A stretch of DNA of 64,000 bases from Alkalibacterium sp. MB6 (GTDB lineage: Bacteria; Bacillota; Bacilli; Lactobacillales; Carnobacteriaceae_A). The stretch lies in contig NZ_PREX01000007.1 of the NCBI RefSeq assembly GCF_009935905.1, positions 25,370 through 89,369 on the forward strand, read 5' to 3'. Made by a program: the position numbers and the translations under genes. Below, one piece after another: positions 9,448 through 19,434 of this stretch (within the stretch, counting starts at the first letter, position 1; every line of letters starts with the position of its first letter). The notes under the pieces were generated by a model. The model was given only the letters and a program-made list of their open reading frames with translations, was not told the origin of the DNA and searched no databases.

Positions 9448-10769
9448 TTATTGTTCTCCTACTTGTCTCAAGTAGTAATCTTCAGCTTCAGCAATCATCT
9501 CATCCAGTGTCATGTTACCGTCCAAATACCCTTGCATCACAGCTCGGAAAGCTTCAACCGCTGTGGTAGTATGAACACCATAATTCACACTCGGAATATT
9601 ATTTCCCACTCAGCAAAATCACTATAGATGGGTTCATTGTTAAAGAATGGATCCTCATACTCATAAGCATCCCCTTCTTGAGCAGGGATATACGTTCCAA
9701 CTGCCCCATTTTCAACAAGGATCTCTTGATAAAACTCTTCATTACCGGCAAATTGAGTGTTCAATAACTCAATTGCTGCTTCTTTATTTGGTGAGTCTTC
9801 TAATACATACCAACTTGCTCCGCCAAGGTTCGAATACGGCGTCGCGTTCTCTACTGTTTCGAGCTGAGGTAAATTAGCATACGCCCACAAGCCTTCTTGA
9901 TCTTCAGCTGAACGAATCGTTGCTGAATACCAAATCGCTGAGTTAACCGCCGCTACTTCTCCACCCGTCACAACACCGACTGCTTCAGCTGAGAAATAAT
10001 CCACAGGCATCGCTAAGTCATGTTCTTCGATTTCTTTTAATATTTCTGCCATTTCACGAATAGCTGGGTTGTCAAAGTTCGGATCCCCATTTTCATCAAA
10101 GTACCACAAGCCCGCTGATTGCATCGCTAATTGCATATAATGGGTCCCAAGTCCAGGAATGAATACTAAAAACCATTGGCCGGTTGCCTCTTTGACATCT
10201 TTTCCAATCTCCACAAATTCTGACCACGTGATATCCTGCATGTCTTCCTCTGAATAGCCTGCTTCTTCTAGATAATCTATTCGGTAATAAAGTCCGGCTG
10301 ATCCTGAGTCAAAAGGCACCGCACAAACGCCATCGTTATAAGACACAATATCCACTTTGTAATCAGCAAACTGACTCATGTCAATATCCCCAGATAATTC
10401 CGCAAACATGCCATCATAACTCATCAGCATATTTTGTGCGTCATAATCGTCCATTAACACAATATCAGGTAAACCTTCCGAAACACCTGATGTAAAGCCA
10501 GATATCAAACGCTGCATCACATCGTCATTAGACATTTCAGTGACTTCAACGGTAGCGGATTCATTCACATCTGACGTGTAATAGTCTCCCGCTCGTTCCA
10601 TAATAGGAATATTGAAGTTTGCATCCCAAGCCCAGACATTTACAGTGGCTTAATCCCCACTACCTGCTCCTTCAGACTCTCCTTCTGGCTGAGTCCCATC
10701 AGTGCCACATGCTGCCAGCGTGGCCGTAAGCCCCAAACTCATCAGCCATAATAATTTTCTTTTATTCAT
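9448..10769 (-). pseudogene. Disrupted sugar ABC transporter substrate-binding lipoprotein
   Basis: An extracellular solute-binding protein (family 1, LacE-like) broken twice. The true start is the ATG at 10769 with a lipoprotein signal (LAAC lipobox, about residues 18-21). Codon 40 is an in-frame TAA at 10652-10650, where a Lys codon is expected in the segment before ATVNVWAWD. The frame then stays open to about 9605, where one base is missing; the conserved C-terminus (SVNYGVHTTTAVEAF to RQVGEQ) continues in another frame to 9448. Reading both lesions through gives about 440 residues, the normal length. With the stump downstream this is a dead sugar importer. Confidence 0.9.
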
Positions 10770-10857
10770 GCCAACGTCTCCCCCTTATTTCCCCTGACAT
10801 TTTGTGCTTTCATCATATCATGGGACCGATAATTTAAAGGAGTAGAAGCACTCCATA

Positions 10858-11841
10858 CTAGTTAGGCCACTCTTGCTCTTCACTGATTACCACACCTAAC
10901 AATTGTCTCCTTCTTTTGCTAATGCTTTTCAGCTTTTCTTTAAACTCATCTTCTGACACAATGGGTACATCTAACTCTTTTAAATGGGTTATATTTGGTA
11001 TAGGAGGAAGTTCTTCTGATTCATAACCATATTCATCTGTGACCGTATCTAAATAGGTTCCTATACTGGATTGGGCTGCTGCCATAATGGTCGTATTTAT
11101 TAACCGTTTATCTTTTAATCCGAAATCTATCAGTGTTAATGCCTCATCCAGTACAGCTATCGTTACGGCAGATGATTTTTCTGGCATATCCGTATAATAA
11201 TAATTCAGTAGAGGAAAAGCATGGTTTTGTTGATTCAATTGAGTGATAGTCGATGACATATCATTTAGCATGATATCCAACTGATGGAAATCTTCACCGT
11301 TCCAAACGCATTGGAGGAAATCTGAACTGGTTTTACCTATACCTGAAATGGTTCGGCTTAACGCTCTTTTTTGAACAATAGCGCTAATGATAGAGATAAC
11401 GTATGAGGCACTTAAGGTTAAATGGAGCATCCCGACGCCTGATACAAAAGCCGTCATCACTTGCCAAAAGCCTGCTTGTGGCGAATAATCGCCTAATCCT
11501 AAGGTGAAAATAGTATAGCCTGAAAAATAGAGGAATTCATACCACACAGCGGGGCCTTCAGATGATTGGTGGCTAATTGAGTACGGGTTTCCACTGAAAA
11601 ATAGAGCGACACCTATCCATAATAAAAACACCCAGCTCATTAAAGTGAGCATCAAGGTAATCGGTCCTACTATGCCAAATATTTTCTTGTGTACTCTACT
11701 TAGCTTCCTAGTCGTTACCCACGACAACTTTGCTACCGTTGAAGATACAGGGCCTGCGCCTCCATCAATCCATAAAGTCGTCCATAAGATATCGATTAAG
11801 ACAAGCAAAGTGAGTAGTGCGCCTAAAGAATAATTAATCAT
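10858..11841 (-). CDS. Two-TM potassium channel family protein
   Basis: A 327-residue protein with three or four hydrophobic segments in the first 165 residues, including a pore loop with selectivity-filter-like sequence FTLGLGDYSP (TxGxGD, with Leu where TVGYG has Tyr) just before the last membrane helix. The C-terminal half is cytoplasmic and does not look like an RCK/TrkA_N domain. An upstream start at 11892 would add 17 residues, but AAAAGGAGAT sits seven bases before the ATG at 11841. Role inferred: K+ (or related cation) conductance in the plasma membrane. Monocistronic. Confidence 0.8.
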   Translation of the reverse strand: MINYSLGALLTLLVLIDILWTTLWIDGGAGPVSSTVAKLSWVTTRKLSRVHKKIFGIVGPITLMLTLMSWVFLLWIGVALFFSGNPYSISHQSSEGPAVWYEFLYFSGYTIFTLGLGDYSPQAGFWQVMTAFVSGVGMLHLTLSASYVISIISAIVQKRALSRTISGIGKTSSDFLQCVWNGEDFHQLDIMLNDMSSTITQLNQQNHAFPLLNYYYTDMPEKSSAVTIAVLDEALTLIDFGLKDKRLINTTIMAAAQSSIGTYLDTVTDEYGYESEELPPIPNITHLKELDVPIVSEDEFKEKLKSISKRRRQLLGVVISEEQEWPN

Positions 11842-12180
11842 GTGCCTGATCTCCTTTTTACACCTCGTCAAGATTACATACACATTTATCATAAATCACA
11901 GCAGTCTTTTAAAGCAACTAAAGAGAATTTAACGTGTTGTTTGAATAAATATAAAGAACTGGAGAAGTAACGATTATTAGAATCTCTCTACCTTCACAAT
12001 GACGGTCGTATGATTCAATTATTTTTAATAATCACTTATATTTTATAAAAAAGACACTTATGGCCTTTACTTTTGCTAAATTGTGCCGATAATAATGAAG
12101 AGAGCTATCTTTGCTTATATTTCCAATTCGAAGTAGTACTGGATAGAGACTTTTATTAAATTGTATCAAGGAGACTGAAA

Positions 12181-14040
12181 ATGGAGAGTCGTTTAAAAAA
12201 TAGATTTTGGCTCATCGGTATTATCATTTATATTACTTGCTATTATGCTTGGTTGGCTTTTATCCCAGCTGATTCTGCCTTGCTATATTTGGGCGGTAGC
12301 TTCTTCTCTTTTGTCGGTACAGTTGTAGCCGGCATATGGTTATTGCAAGCTTCTACGAGAAGTAAACAGTCAGATAAAACCTATTGGCGCTTGTTGGCTT
12401 TTGCTGCTTTTAGTTATTCAATAGCTGAAATTGTTTGGTTTGTATTTGAAAGCCCTTTAGGATTAAATGCCCTCTATGCAGGGTATTCAGATCCTTTTTA
12501 TATTTTGAATAAGGTATTTTATTTTTTAGCTTTCGGTTACATATTATTTATCAATAAACGTAAGTTGATACTCGTTCGATTCTTTTTTGATGTTTTAATT
12601 GTCATGACCGTCTTTACTACGTTTATAGGGTATTATATCATTAGTCCTATTATCCTAACGACTATGGGTACATCATGGGAAGTCTTTCTCGCTACCCTTT
12701 CTCCCCTTATGGACTTGGCTCTTTTATTGTGCGTCGTTACTCTTTCTTTTGCAGGGCAACGTCTCTTTTCACCAAAAATGTTAGCATTCATTTTTATGGG
12801 TTTAATCACTCAAATTGCTGCAGATACCTTTTATGCCTTCCAAGTGACCAATTCAACGTATCAATCAGGTAGTTGGATTGATCCCTTATTCATTTTGGCT
12901 GTTCTTTTACTTGGTTACACAGGTCTCTTGCAAAAAGAAGAAACTGAGACCAACACTCGAACGAGCCGTGCTGAAAAGCCTTTGTTATTCTTTCAATTTC
13001 TCTTTCCTTATATTGCTGTGACGGCCCTCATTCTTTTAAATCTATTCAGTCTTCCTGAACTAAATATTATTCTTTTAGGCATTGGAGCGACTATTTTTCT
13101 CATTATGATCCGACAATCTATTACGATGTACGATAATCACCGTCTAATTGAGCAATTTTACAGTAATGCAAATCAATTGAACTTAAGTGAACAACGCTAC
13201 CGTTCCCTTTTTGAAAATCACCCTGAACCTACTTTGTCAATGGATATGGAGGGGAATGTAAAGGGAATGAATCTATCGGCAGAGCATATTCTTGGATTGA
13301 AAGCTGAACAGGTTATTGAAAATCCTTTGTTAGAATTTATTCAGCTGGAGTTTCTGGAAGCAGCCGAAGCTATATACTCTTCGGTCACTGCGGGCAACTA
13401 CCATGATCACGACTTTCCTTTTTACAATCACAAGGGACAGTTTTACCATATGAGTGTGACACCCATTCCAATTATAGTGAACAATGACTTAACTGGCATG
13501 TATATCATCGGACGGGATATGACTGAACTCAAGAAACAACAGGATAAGATTAGCTATTTGGCCTATCATGATTCCATGACTGATTTGAGTAACCGTATCT
13601 ACTTCGAGGGTCTCTTAAACAAACAAATCGCACAAGCAAAAGAAGACAACAGTATTTTCGCCATTTTATTTATGGATTTGAACAACTTCAAGTATATCAA
13701 CGATACGTACGGTCATGCTTTTGGAGATGATTTGCTGGCAGCAATAGCAAAACGCTTAAAACGATTTGTCTCTCAATCAGACTATGTCGCTCGTTTAGGC
13801 GGCGATGAATTCACTCTATTGATTGATTCTGTTTCATCGTATGAAGATGCAGTCAAACAAGTGAACCAGCTGCGAGCTAAATTAAGCGCTCCTTACGTCA
13901 TTCAACAGGAGGAAGTTAACTGCTGGCCAAGTCTAGGCATCGCCTGTTTCCCGGAGGATGGCACTACCTCTCAAGAACTTTTAAACAAAGCAGATAGAGA
14001 AATGTACGCAAATAAACGCCTTATTAAAGAACTGAGTTGA
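12181..14040 (+). CDS. Membrane-sensor PAS-GGDEF diguanylate cyclase
   Basis: A 619-residue signalling protein. Residues 1-310 carry about nine membrane helices (MASE-like sensor, family not recognised), residues about 335-455 form a PAS domain (SLFENHPEPTLSMDMEG onward), and residues about 455-615 form a GGDEF domain with the intact active site ARLGGDEFTLL, predicted to make cyclic di-GMP from two GTP. The product-inhibition I-site RxxD is not intact (SQSD at the expected place). No EAL or HD-GYP domain is attached. Strong ribosome binding site AAGGAGAC before the ATG. The gene stands alone between divergent K+ channel and convergent helicase genes. Confidence 0.9.
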   Translation: MESRLKNRFWLIGIIIYITCYYAWLAFIPADSALLYLGGSFFSFVGTVVAGIWLLQASTRSKQSDKTYWRLLAFAAFSYSIAEIVWFVFESPLGLNALYAGYSDPFYILNKVFYFLAFGYILFINKRKLILVRFFFDVLIVMTVFTTFIGYYIISPIILTTMGTSWEVFLATLSPLMDLALLLCVVTLSFAGQRLFSPKMLAFIFMGLITQIAADTFYAFQVTNSTYQSGSWIDPLFILAVLLLGYTGLLQKEETETNTRTSRAEKPLLFFQFLFPYIAVTALILLNLFSLPELNIILLGIGATIFLIMIRQSITMYDNHRLIEQFYSNANQLNLSEQRYRSLFENHPEPTLSMDMEGNVKGMNLSAEHILGLKAEQVIENPLLEFIQLEFLEAAEAIYSSVTAGNYHDHDFPFYNHKGQFYHMSVTPIPIIVNNDLTGMYIIGRDMTELKKQQDKISYLAYHDSMTDLSNRIYFEGLLNKQIAQAKEDNSIFAILFMDLNNFKYINDTYGHAFGDDLLAAIAKRLKRFVSQSDYVARLGGDEFTLLIDSVSSYEDAVKQVNQLRAKLSAPYVIQQEEVNCWPSLGIACFPEDGTTSQELLNKADREMYANKRLIKELS

Positions 14041-14085
14041 AAAACAGCACCGATCCTTTTTTAAATAGAGGATCGGTGCTGTTTT
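14041..14085. terminator. Bidirectional terminator
   Basis: Perfect 17-base arms (14041-14057 and 14069-14085) starting AAAACAGC and ending GCTGTTTT, between the diguanylate cyclase and the convergent helicase gene. Confidence 0.92.
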
Positions 14086-14088
14086 ACA

Positions 14089-16959
14089 TTACTTTGAAGT
14101 GCTTAAATACCTGTACAGAGTCGTCTCAATAGGCTGAGCAAATTTTAAGTGCATGTCTACCACACTTCTTGTCGTCCCGTCTTTTATAGGTTTTTCAACC
14201 TGTTGAATCGTATCTGCTATGGGCTTCACCTCGCCAAGGTAATAAAAGTCACTGCCTTCATCGTCAGACTTTTTGGCGAAAACTCGAATGGTCCATTTAT
14301 CTGCTTCCTGCAACTTCTTAACTTCTGGGGACTCTAATGTTCTAGGTGCTTTAGTGAACCACTTCATTGTAGAGGCATCGAGCAGTTCATCTTCGTAAGC
14401 CATTTGTGCGCCGGCAAAATCCTCACCCTTTTCAAGGGTAACAAATATAACGAACTCCCCATCAGCCGCAGTATAGCCGCCAATATTTTGATCAATTAAT
14501 TGTTCTTTCCAACCGAGTAATCTCACGACATCTTTACGTTTGTATTTTTGATAACGGGTTAAGCGATTTAGATGGTCAAAACCGCTTGATTTTAATAGTC
14601 CCGTTTCCAAAATATCCTTTAGCAAATAAACAAAGTAATCGTTAGTTAATGCTCTTTGGAAAGCAGCGCTAACTCTTATTTCTTCACCTTTAACTTCTAT
14701 AAAAGGGTGATTGCCGTATAATTTGGCTTGACTCCCTCGATAAAAGCTAGCATCCAACGTTTTTAGTACTGATCTGAGAGTCTCGTCATCAGTTAGTAAA
14801 TGGTCATTTTCAAATAAAATCTTCATATCATCAATTGCTAGTGAGACTCCATGGTTCGCTATCAACCAGTTCAAGACAAGCAGTTCGTGTTTTCTCATGC
14901 CTGGGAGAAACTCTCTAGATGCAAAAAGCAAATAGGGACTATCTTCCTCTGATATGCTTCCTTCATTTTTCTTTAAAGAAACTAGCAAGTCATAATACGT
15001 TTTCTTTTTATTTGCCATGATGAAAGGATCCATCGTCTGCTGTTCTTGATAATCCTTTAAATAGGGCACTCGCCCTAAGCGATTAGACAAGACATCAAAC
15101 GCTCTTTTAATCTCTCCCATCGAATCTAACTTAGCGTTGTTAATGGATGAGAATACTTGCTCTTTAGCGATTTCTTCAAAGTTAATGGTCGATAGACCTG
15201 AGATATAATCCGTGTCGTACGTGTCTTTTCTGAGTCTGTTCTTGTTTCTAGAAACGTCTCCTGAAAGTGCCATAGGGATCATATAGTTATTTTTGTAGTT
15301 TCCTATAAAATCAATCACTGTGACAAAATCTTTGGAAGGGTCTTTTCTTAATCCACGTCCCAGTTGCTGAACAAAAATAATATTCGACTGGGTGCTACGA
15401 AGCATAACCACTTGATTAATTTTAGGTATATCTATTCCCTCATTAAAAATATCAACAGTAAAGATATAGTTAATACTGCCGTTTTCCAGACGAGTCACTT
15501 CGGCTTCTCTTTTGTCTAAACTATCTTCACCTGATAAATAAGTACTCTTAACGCCTCGAGAATTAAACAAATTGGCTAGCCGTTTAGCTTCTTCCTTTCG
15601 GCTGCAAAAGATTAACCCTTTAGGCACATTCCCCGAGCAGCCATAATAGTTCAATTTATCCAGCAAATAATCGACTCGCTCCTCATCGACCAATTGGTTT
15701 AAATCAGTCGTTTCTGAGATTAATTCGCCGTTCAACTCGTAATCGGTTACGCCAAAATAATGGAAGGGACAAAGCATGTCTTCTTCCAAAGCTTCTTGCA
15801 AGCGAATCTCATAGGCAATGTTGTAATCGAACAGCTCAAAAATATTGAAGTTGTCTGTACGTTCAGGAGTTGCTGTCATTCCTAGCAGAAATTCAGGCCT
15901 GAAATAATCTAAAACAGTCAAGTAAGACTGTGCACCTGCTTTATGTACTTCATCGACGAGTATATAATCAAACTCTGTTGTATCGAATTGATTTAGTACA
16001 TACGGTCGGGATAAAGACTGAATGGTTGCGAATACATATTTGGCATTCACTTCTTTTTTGTTTCCTGACACTATCCCGTAGTCCTCATCATGTCCACCCA
16101 GTATCCGTTGGTAGTCGGCTTTCGCTTTGTTTAAGATTTGTTCACGGTGGACAATAAATAACACTCTTTCCGGTTCGGCCTGCATGACATCAAAAGCAGA
16201 TAAAAATGTCTTTCCTGTCCCTGTGGCTGAAATAATTAACCCTCTTTCTGCACCCGTTTCTCTTAAGTCGCTCAATCGTTTCAATGCTTCTTTTTGCATA
16301 CTATTAGGCGTGATATAAGTGGGACTGTTCTCAACAAGTTCATCCGACTTTGCGTAGTCAGACTCTTTCAAACGAATCATTGGTCGGTAATTCTTTTGAT
16401 AATCAGCAATCCATTCATGCGTGAGTGGATCTGCCTCATGCCATTCACTTTCCATATGGTCTTTAACGTCGTGAAGCAATTGCCCATGACTATGAGAACT
16501 TAAGCGAATGTTCCACTCATAATTGGTTTTCAAAGCTGACATCGTCAAATTAGAACTGCCAATAATTAAAGAATAATAATCTGACTGCTTAAATAAATAG
16601 CCTTTTGAATGAAAGCCTTCTTTTTTGGACAAACGGACCTTTAGATTCGGTATATTAAGTAAGTCTTTAAAGACGTCGGGTTGATTAAAGGCTAAGTAAA
16701 CTGAGGTGAGTAGTCTTCCTGTCACCCCTCGTTTGTTTAAGTCCGACAACTGGGCTTTTAAACCTGCCAAGCCGTCTTGTGTAATGAATGCAACGGAGAA
16801 AAAGAAGCTGTCGCATGTCGTTAACTCGTCATGCAGATCACTTAACATATACTGCTTTTCTTTGGCATCATTAATGATTAATTTCGGATCATAATGAGAG
16901 CCCACGGTGGTGTGATTAATAAAAGCTTTTTCTAAAGAACGTCTCAATAAATCAGTCAC
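14089..16959 (-). CDS. PLD-like nuclease / superfamily II helicase / DUF3427 protein
   Basis: A 956-residue protein. Residues about 25-200 resemble a phospholipase-D-type nuclease domain with one visible HxK motif (FHSKGYLF). Residues about 225-400 are helicase domain 1 with Walker A (ISATGTGKTFL), a DEVH box (ILVDEVHKAG) and motif III (GMTATPER). Residues about 430-560 are helicase domain 2 ending in QQLGRGLRKD. The C-terminal 350 residues correspond to the DUF3427 region. It starts at a GTG that overlaps the NUDIX stop (GTGA), so the two genes are translationally coupled. Family members are uncharacterised; DNA repair or anti-phage roles are plausible from the domains but unproven. Confidence 0.88.
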   Translation of the reverse strand: MTDLLRRSLEKAFINHTTVGSHYDPKLIINDAKEKQYMLSDLHDELTTCDSFFFSVAFITQDGLAGLKAQLSDLNKRGVTGRLLTSVYLAFNQPDVFKDLLNIPNLKVRLSKKEGFHSKGYLFKQSDYYSLIIGSSNLTMSALKTNYEWNIRLSSHSHGQLLHDVKDHMESEWHEADPLTHEWIADYQKNYRPMIRLKESDYAKSDELVENSPTYITPNSMQKEALKRLSDLRETGAERGLIISATGTGKTFLSAFDVMQAEPERVLFIVHREQILNKAKADYQRILGGHDEDYGIVSGNKKEVNAKYVFATIQSLSRPYVLNQFDTTEFDYILVDEVHKAGAQSYLTVLDYFRPEFLLGMTATPERTDNFNIFELFDYNIAYEIRLQEALEEDMLCPFHYFGVTDYELNGELISETTDLNQLVDEERVDYLLDKLNYYGCSGNVPKGLIFCSRKEEAKRLANLFNSRGVKSTYLSGEDSLDKREAEVTRLENGSINYIFTVDIFNEGIDIPKINQVVMLRSTQSNIIFVQQLGRGLRKDPSKDFVTVIDFIGNYKNNYMIPMALSGDVSRNKNRLRKDTYDTDYISGLSTINFEEIAKEQVFSSINNAKLDSMGEIKRAFDVLSNRLGRVPYLKDYQEQQTMDPFIMANKKKTYYDLLVSLKKNEGSISEEDSPYLLFASREFLPGMRKHELLVLNWLIANHGVSLAIDDMKILFENDHLLTDDETLRSVLKTLDASFYRGSQAKLYGNHPFIEVKGEEIRVSAAFQRALTNDYFVYLLKDILETGLLKSSGFDHLNRLTRYQKYKRKDVVRLLGWKEQLIDQNIGGYTAADGEFVIFVTLEKGEDFAGAQMAYEDELLDASTMKWFTKAPRTLESPEVKKLQEADKWTIRVFAKKSDDEGSDFYYLGEVKPIADTIQQVEKPIKDGTTRSVVDMHLKFAQPIETTLYRYLSTSK

Positions 16960-17357
16960 TGCTCTACCCTTCCTATCATGAGCTTCTCAACTGCCGGAAT
17001 ATCTGCAGGCGCCCACTTTACTTGATCCAGTTCATGTGGATACAACCATTTTATTTGATGGTGTTCAGTTAATTGTGGTTTCCCTTCAATTAAGTTGCAA
17101 ATGAAGGTCGTTAAATGAACTCGTCCAAAATCATATGTGTAAACGGTGGTTTCAAATGCTTCCCTTTCTACTTCCACTTCTATTTTCAATTCTTCCTGTA
17201 ACTCCCGAATGAGAGCCTCCTGGGGTGTTTCATCTTGTTCAATCTTGCCCCCTGGAAACTCCCACAGATTAGGAAGTGCTTTTTCATTCCCGCGCTGGGC
17301 ACAAAGTATTTGCTTGTTCTTTATAATGATCGCTCCAACAACATGTATCTCTTTCAC
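16956..17357 (-). CDS. MutT-type NUDIX (d)NTP pyrophosphohydrolase
   Basis: A 133-residue NUDIX protein whose Nudix box starts at GKIEQDE and has the catalytic RELQEEL core; the penultimate Gly of the consensus is Lys, as is common in MutT-like proteins. The N-terminus (VVGAIIIKNKQILCAQR) is typical of 8-oxo-dGTP diphosphatases. It starts at GTG after AGAGGTGATAAA and ends inside the start codon of the PLD/helicase gene. The coupling suggests that nucleotide sanitation or sensing is needed with the helicase; the substrate is not shown by sequence. Confidence 0.88.
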   Translation of the reverse strand: MKEIHVVGAIIIKNKQILCAQRGNEKALPNLWEFPGGKIEQDETPQEALIRELQEELKIEVEVEREAFETTVYTYDFGRVHLTTFICNLIEGKPQLTEHHQIKWLYPHELDQVKWAPADIPAVEKLMIGRVEQ

Positions 17358-17379
17358 TTTATCACCTCTTACTAAAAAA

Positions 17380-18048
17380 CTAAATATGCATTCGCTTGCC
17401 GAGTTCTTTTCTAATCTCTTTGCCGTACTTGATTAATACGGCCAGAAACATGACGAAACTAAATAATACGGACAGGCTACTTGGAAGCGGGTGTCTAGCC
17501 CAACCCATCAATAAGAATAACAGTGGAATTAGTCCCACGATAGCCGCTAATTGTAAATATAACACGTAATCTCCTGCTTTAATCTGGATGATTTGAATGG
17601 CTAAAAACATGGCCAATAAAGCGGCTATACAGACAATAGGTATGGCAAACGTCACCGACCAACCTCGCCAACCGTCTACATAATCTAAATATAAGCTTAA
17701 CAATGACAGAATAAAGAGTAAATAGGTAATGCCTTTTACTATATTTCTTCTTTTTCGTATCAATACCAACACCATCAACCAAGAGCTCATCAGTCCAAAT
17801 AGCACATACTCCAAGCCAAAGAAGCGGAAATTCCAAATCATGTAAGCAAGGAGATAGAGAACAATAATGACAATCGAGGCTACCATGAATGCTTGCTTTA
17901 CTCTCTTACGAGTAAACCGTAAAGGGACTGATAAAAAGGCAGATGGCTCTGACTCACCAGTGTCTTTTTGCGTCAAATCTTGCTGGCATAACGGACAAAA
18001 TGACCATTCTCCTTCAACACTTACTTCACAGTGGTTACAATATAGCAT
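17380..18048 (-). CDS. Zinc-ribbon membrane protein (DUF6320-like)
   Basis: A 222-residue protein with an N-terminal zinc ribbon (CNHC and CPLC pairs within the first 22 residues), a polar linker, then about six membrane helices from residue 55. The ATG at 18048 overlaps the TGA of the acyltransferase-like gene (TGATG), with GAGGAG eleven bases upstream. This fold is known to me only as a conserved unknown found beside condensation-type acyltransferases. It probably acts in the membrane with its two upstream partners. The NUDIX gene starts 23 bases downstream, so transcription may continue into it. Confidence 0.8.
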   Translation of the reverse strand: MLYCNHCEVSVEGEWSFCPLCQQDLTQKDTGESEPSAFLSVPLRFTRKRVKQAFMVASIVIIVLYLLAYMIWNFRFFGLEYVLFGLMSSWLMVLVLIRKRRNIVKGITYLLFILSLLSLYLDYVDGWRGWSVTFAIPIVCIAALLAMFLAIQIIQIKAGDYVLYLQLAAIVGLIPLLFLLMGWARHPLPSSLSVLFSFVMFLAVLIKYGKEIRKELGKRMHI

Positions 18049-19400
18049 CAATCATCCAACTCCTCTCTAGTGACTTTGTTGGCGTCCACACTCACCGGTA
18101 AGCCTTTATCTGTTAATAGGCGAATCATCTCTCTTTGAATATCGGTTTCAACAAAAGGGCTGGTAAAAGTTAATGTCAGGCGGCCAGCATAACTAATCAT
18201 GCAAAACTGAGGACGAATGACTGACGTATAAAAATAAATATCTTCTATATATTTCTCTATTTCCTCAGGAAAAGTTAGGCGACCGAGATTAGACATGGCC
18301 AATGTAATGTTTCGATTCGTTGCTTTATTAACTAGTTTCAGAGCAAAGTCTTTTAGCGGGCGAATAACCACTCGAATAAATGGATTAAATTCAAAATCGA
18401 TGAATCGTTTCAATCGACTTTCTAAAGCGTCTTTTTCCAGCTGCTTTTTAAATTGTTTATCAATCGTTTGGCAAATATCTTGGATAGTCGGTTCGACTCC
18501 CGCTTTAAAAGTATAAAACACCGTTGTCGTACTGAAGAAGTTTCTCATAGATAAAGAGGGATAAAACTGCCTCAAGTTAATCGGAATTGACGTCGTGATA
18601 GTGGTCTCTTCATTTTTATTTTCTTTTGCCAAGTAAGCCGCCAACATATAAAGAGCTGTTGTGTACATAGTCAAAGAAACATTCATCTCTTTAGCCAATC
18701 CCAATACTGGTTTAACAGGCATCGTCACGTTAATAACACGCGGGCGATGGTCTGGCGTGTATTCTCCTTTAATCTGGTAAACTTTTTTGTTCTTTAATTC
18801 ATCTTCATTATCGAGATTGGGACGTTCCGCTGAGTCTTGCTCCTTGTAAATCTCTTCTAGCGGTTCGTTGGATACAACAGGTTTCACATGCTTCTTTTTC
18901 TTTCTAAAATAGCGTTTGAAGCTATCTTCTAAATCTGCTTTTTCACGCTTCGGTATGTCTCTGTCGGCCGTTTCATCATCAGAATATTTCAATCGGACAT
19001 ACTCCGTTAGCAAATCTTCAAAAAACCAGATGGCTCCCGTTCCATCCGTCAAGGCATGAAAAGTCTCTAAATGAATCCGATTTTCCATATAAAGAATACG
19101 GAATAAAAACTCTTTTCTGTCATAGTGATAGATTTGTTCACAAGGAGGCGTGCTTTCTTTTTCAACATGTGGAGGCTCATCTTGTTCTTCCAAATAATAC
19201 CAAAAGACGCCTCTTCTTAACGTGTTTTGAAAGAGTGGGTATTCTTTATAGACATAAAGCAGTGCTTTTTGAAGAAGGTCAGGATCAACGGTTTCATTCA
19301 TTTCAGCTGTAAAACGAAAGACTTTCGTATCAATATCATTTCGAGCAGCAAGAAAAATATTTGATGCATTATCCAATTTTGCCCATTTTTTCTTTTCCAT
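18048..19400 (-). CDS. Condensation-type acyltransferase (alcohol acetyltransferase-like)
   Basis: A 450-residue CoA-dependent acyltransferase-fold protein. The catalytic HxxxDG motif is present as FHALTDGTGAIWFF (about residue 118), and the second-half structural DFGWG-like region is poorly conserved, as in the AATase/PapA-like group. A charged linker (residues about 150-205, rich in Lys/Glu) splits the two halves. An upstream GTG at 19430 exists, but GAAGGA precedes the ATG at 19400. It sits between an HSL-type esterase and the zinc-ribbon membrane protein in one operon; an acyl-ester-forming enzyme beside an esterase suggests lipid or small-ester metabolism, which is inference. Confidence 0.8.
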   Translation of the reverse strand: MEKKKWAKLDNASNIFLAARNDIDTKVFRFTAEMNETVDPDLLQKALLYVYKEYPLFQNTLRRGVFWYYLEEQDEPPHVEKESTPPCEQIYHYDRKEFLFRILYMENRIHLETFHALTDGTGAIWFFEDLLTEYVRLKYSDDETADRDIPKREKADLEDSFKRYFRKKKKHVKPVVSNEPLEEIYKEQDSAERPNLDNEDELKNKKVYQIKGEYTPDHRPRVINVTMPVKPVLGLAKEMNVSLTMYTTALYMLAAYLAKENKNEETTITTSIPINLRQFYPSLSMRNFFSTTTVFYTFKAGVEPTIQDICQTIDKQFKKQLEKDALESRLKRFIDFEFNPFIRVVIRPLKDFALKLVNKATNRNITLAMSNLGRLTFPEEIEKYIEDIYFYTSVIRPQFCMISYAGRLTLTFTSPFVETDIQREMIRLLTDKGLPVSVDANKVTREELDD

Positions 19401-19434
19401 AGCTGTTCCTTCTTTTCTATTATCAGTCACCTAA

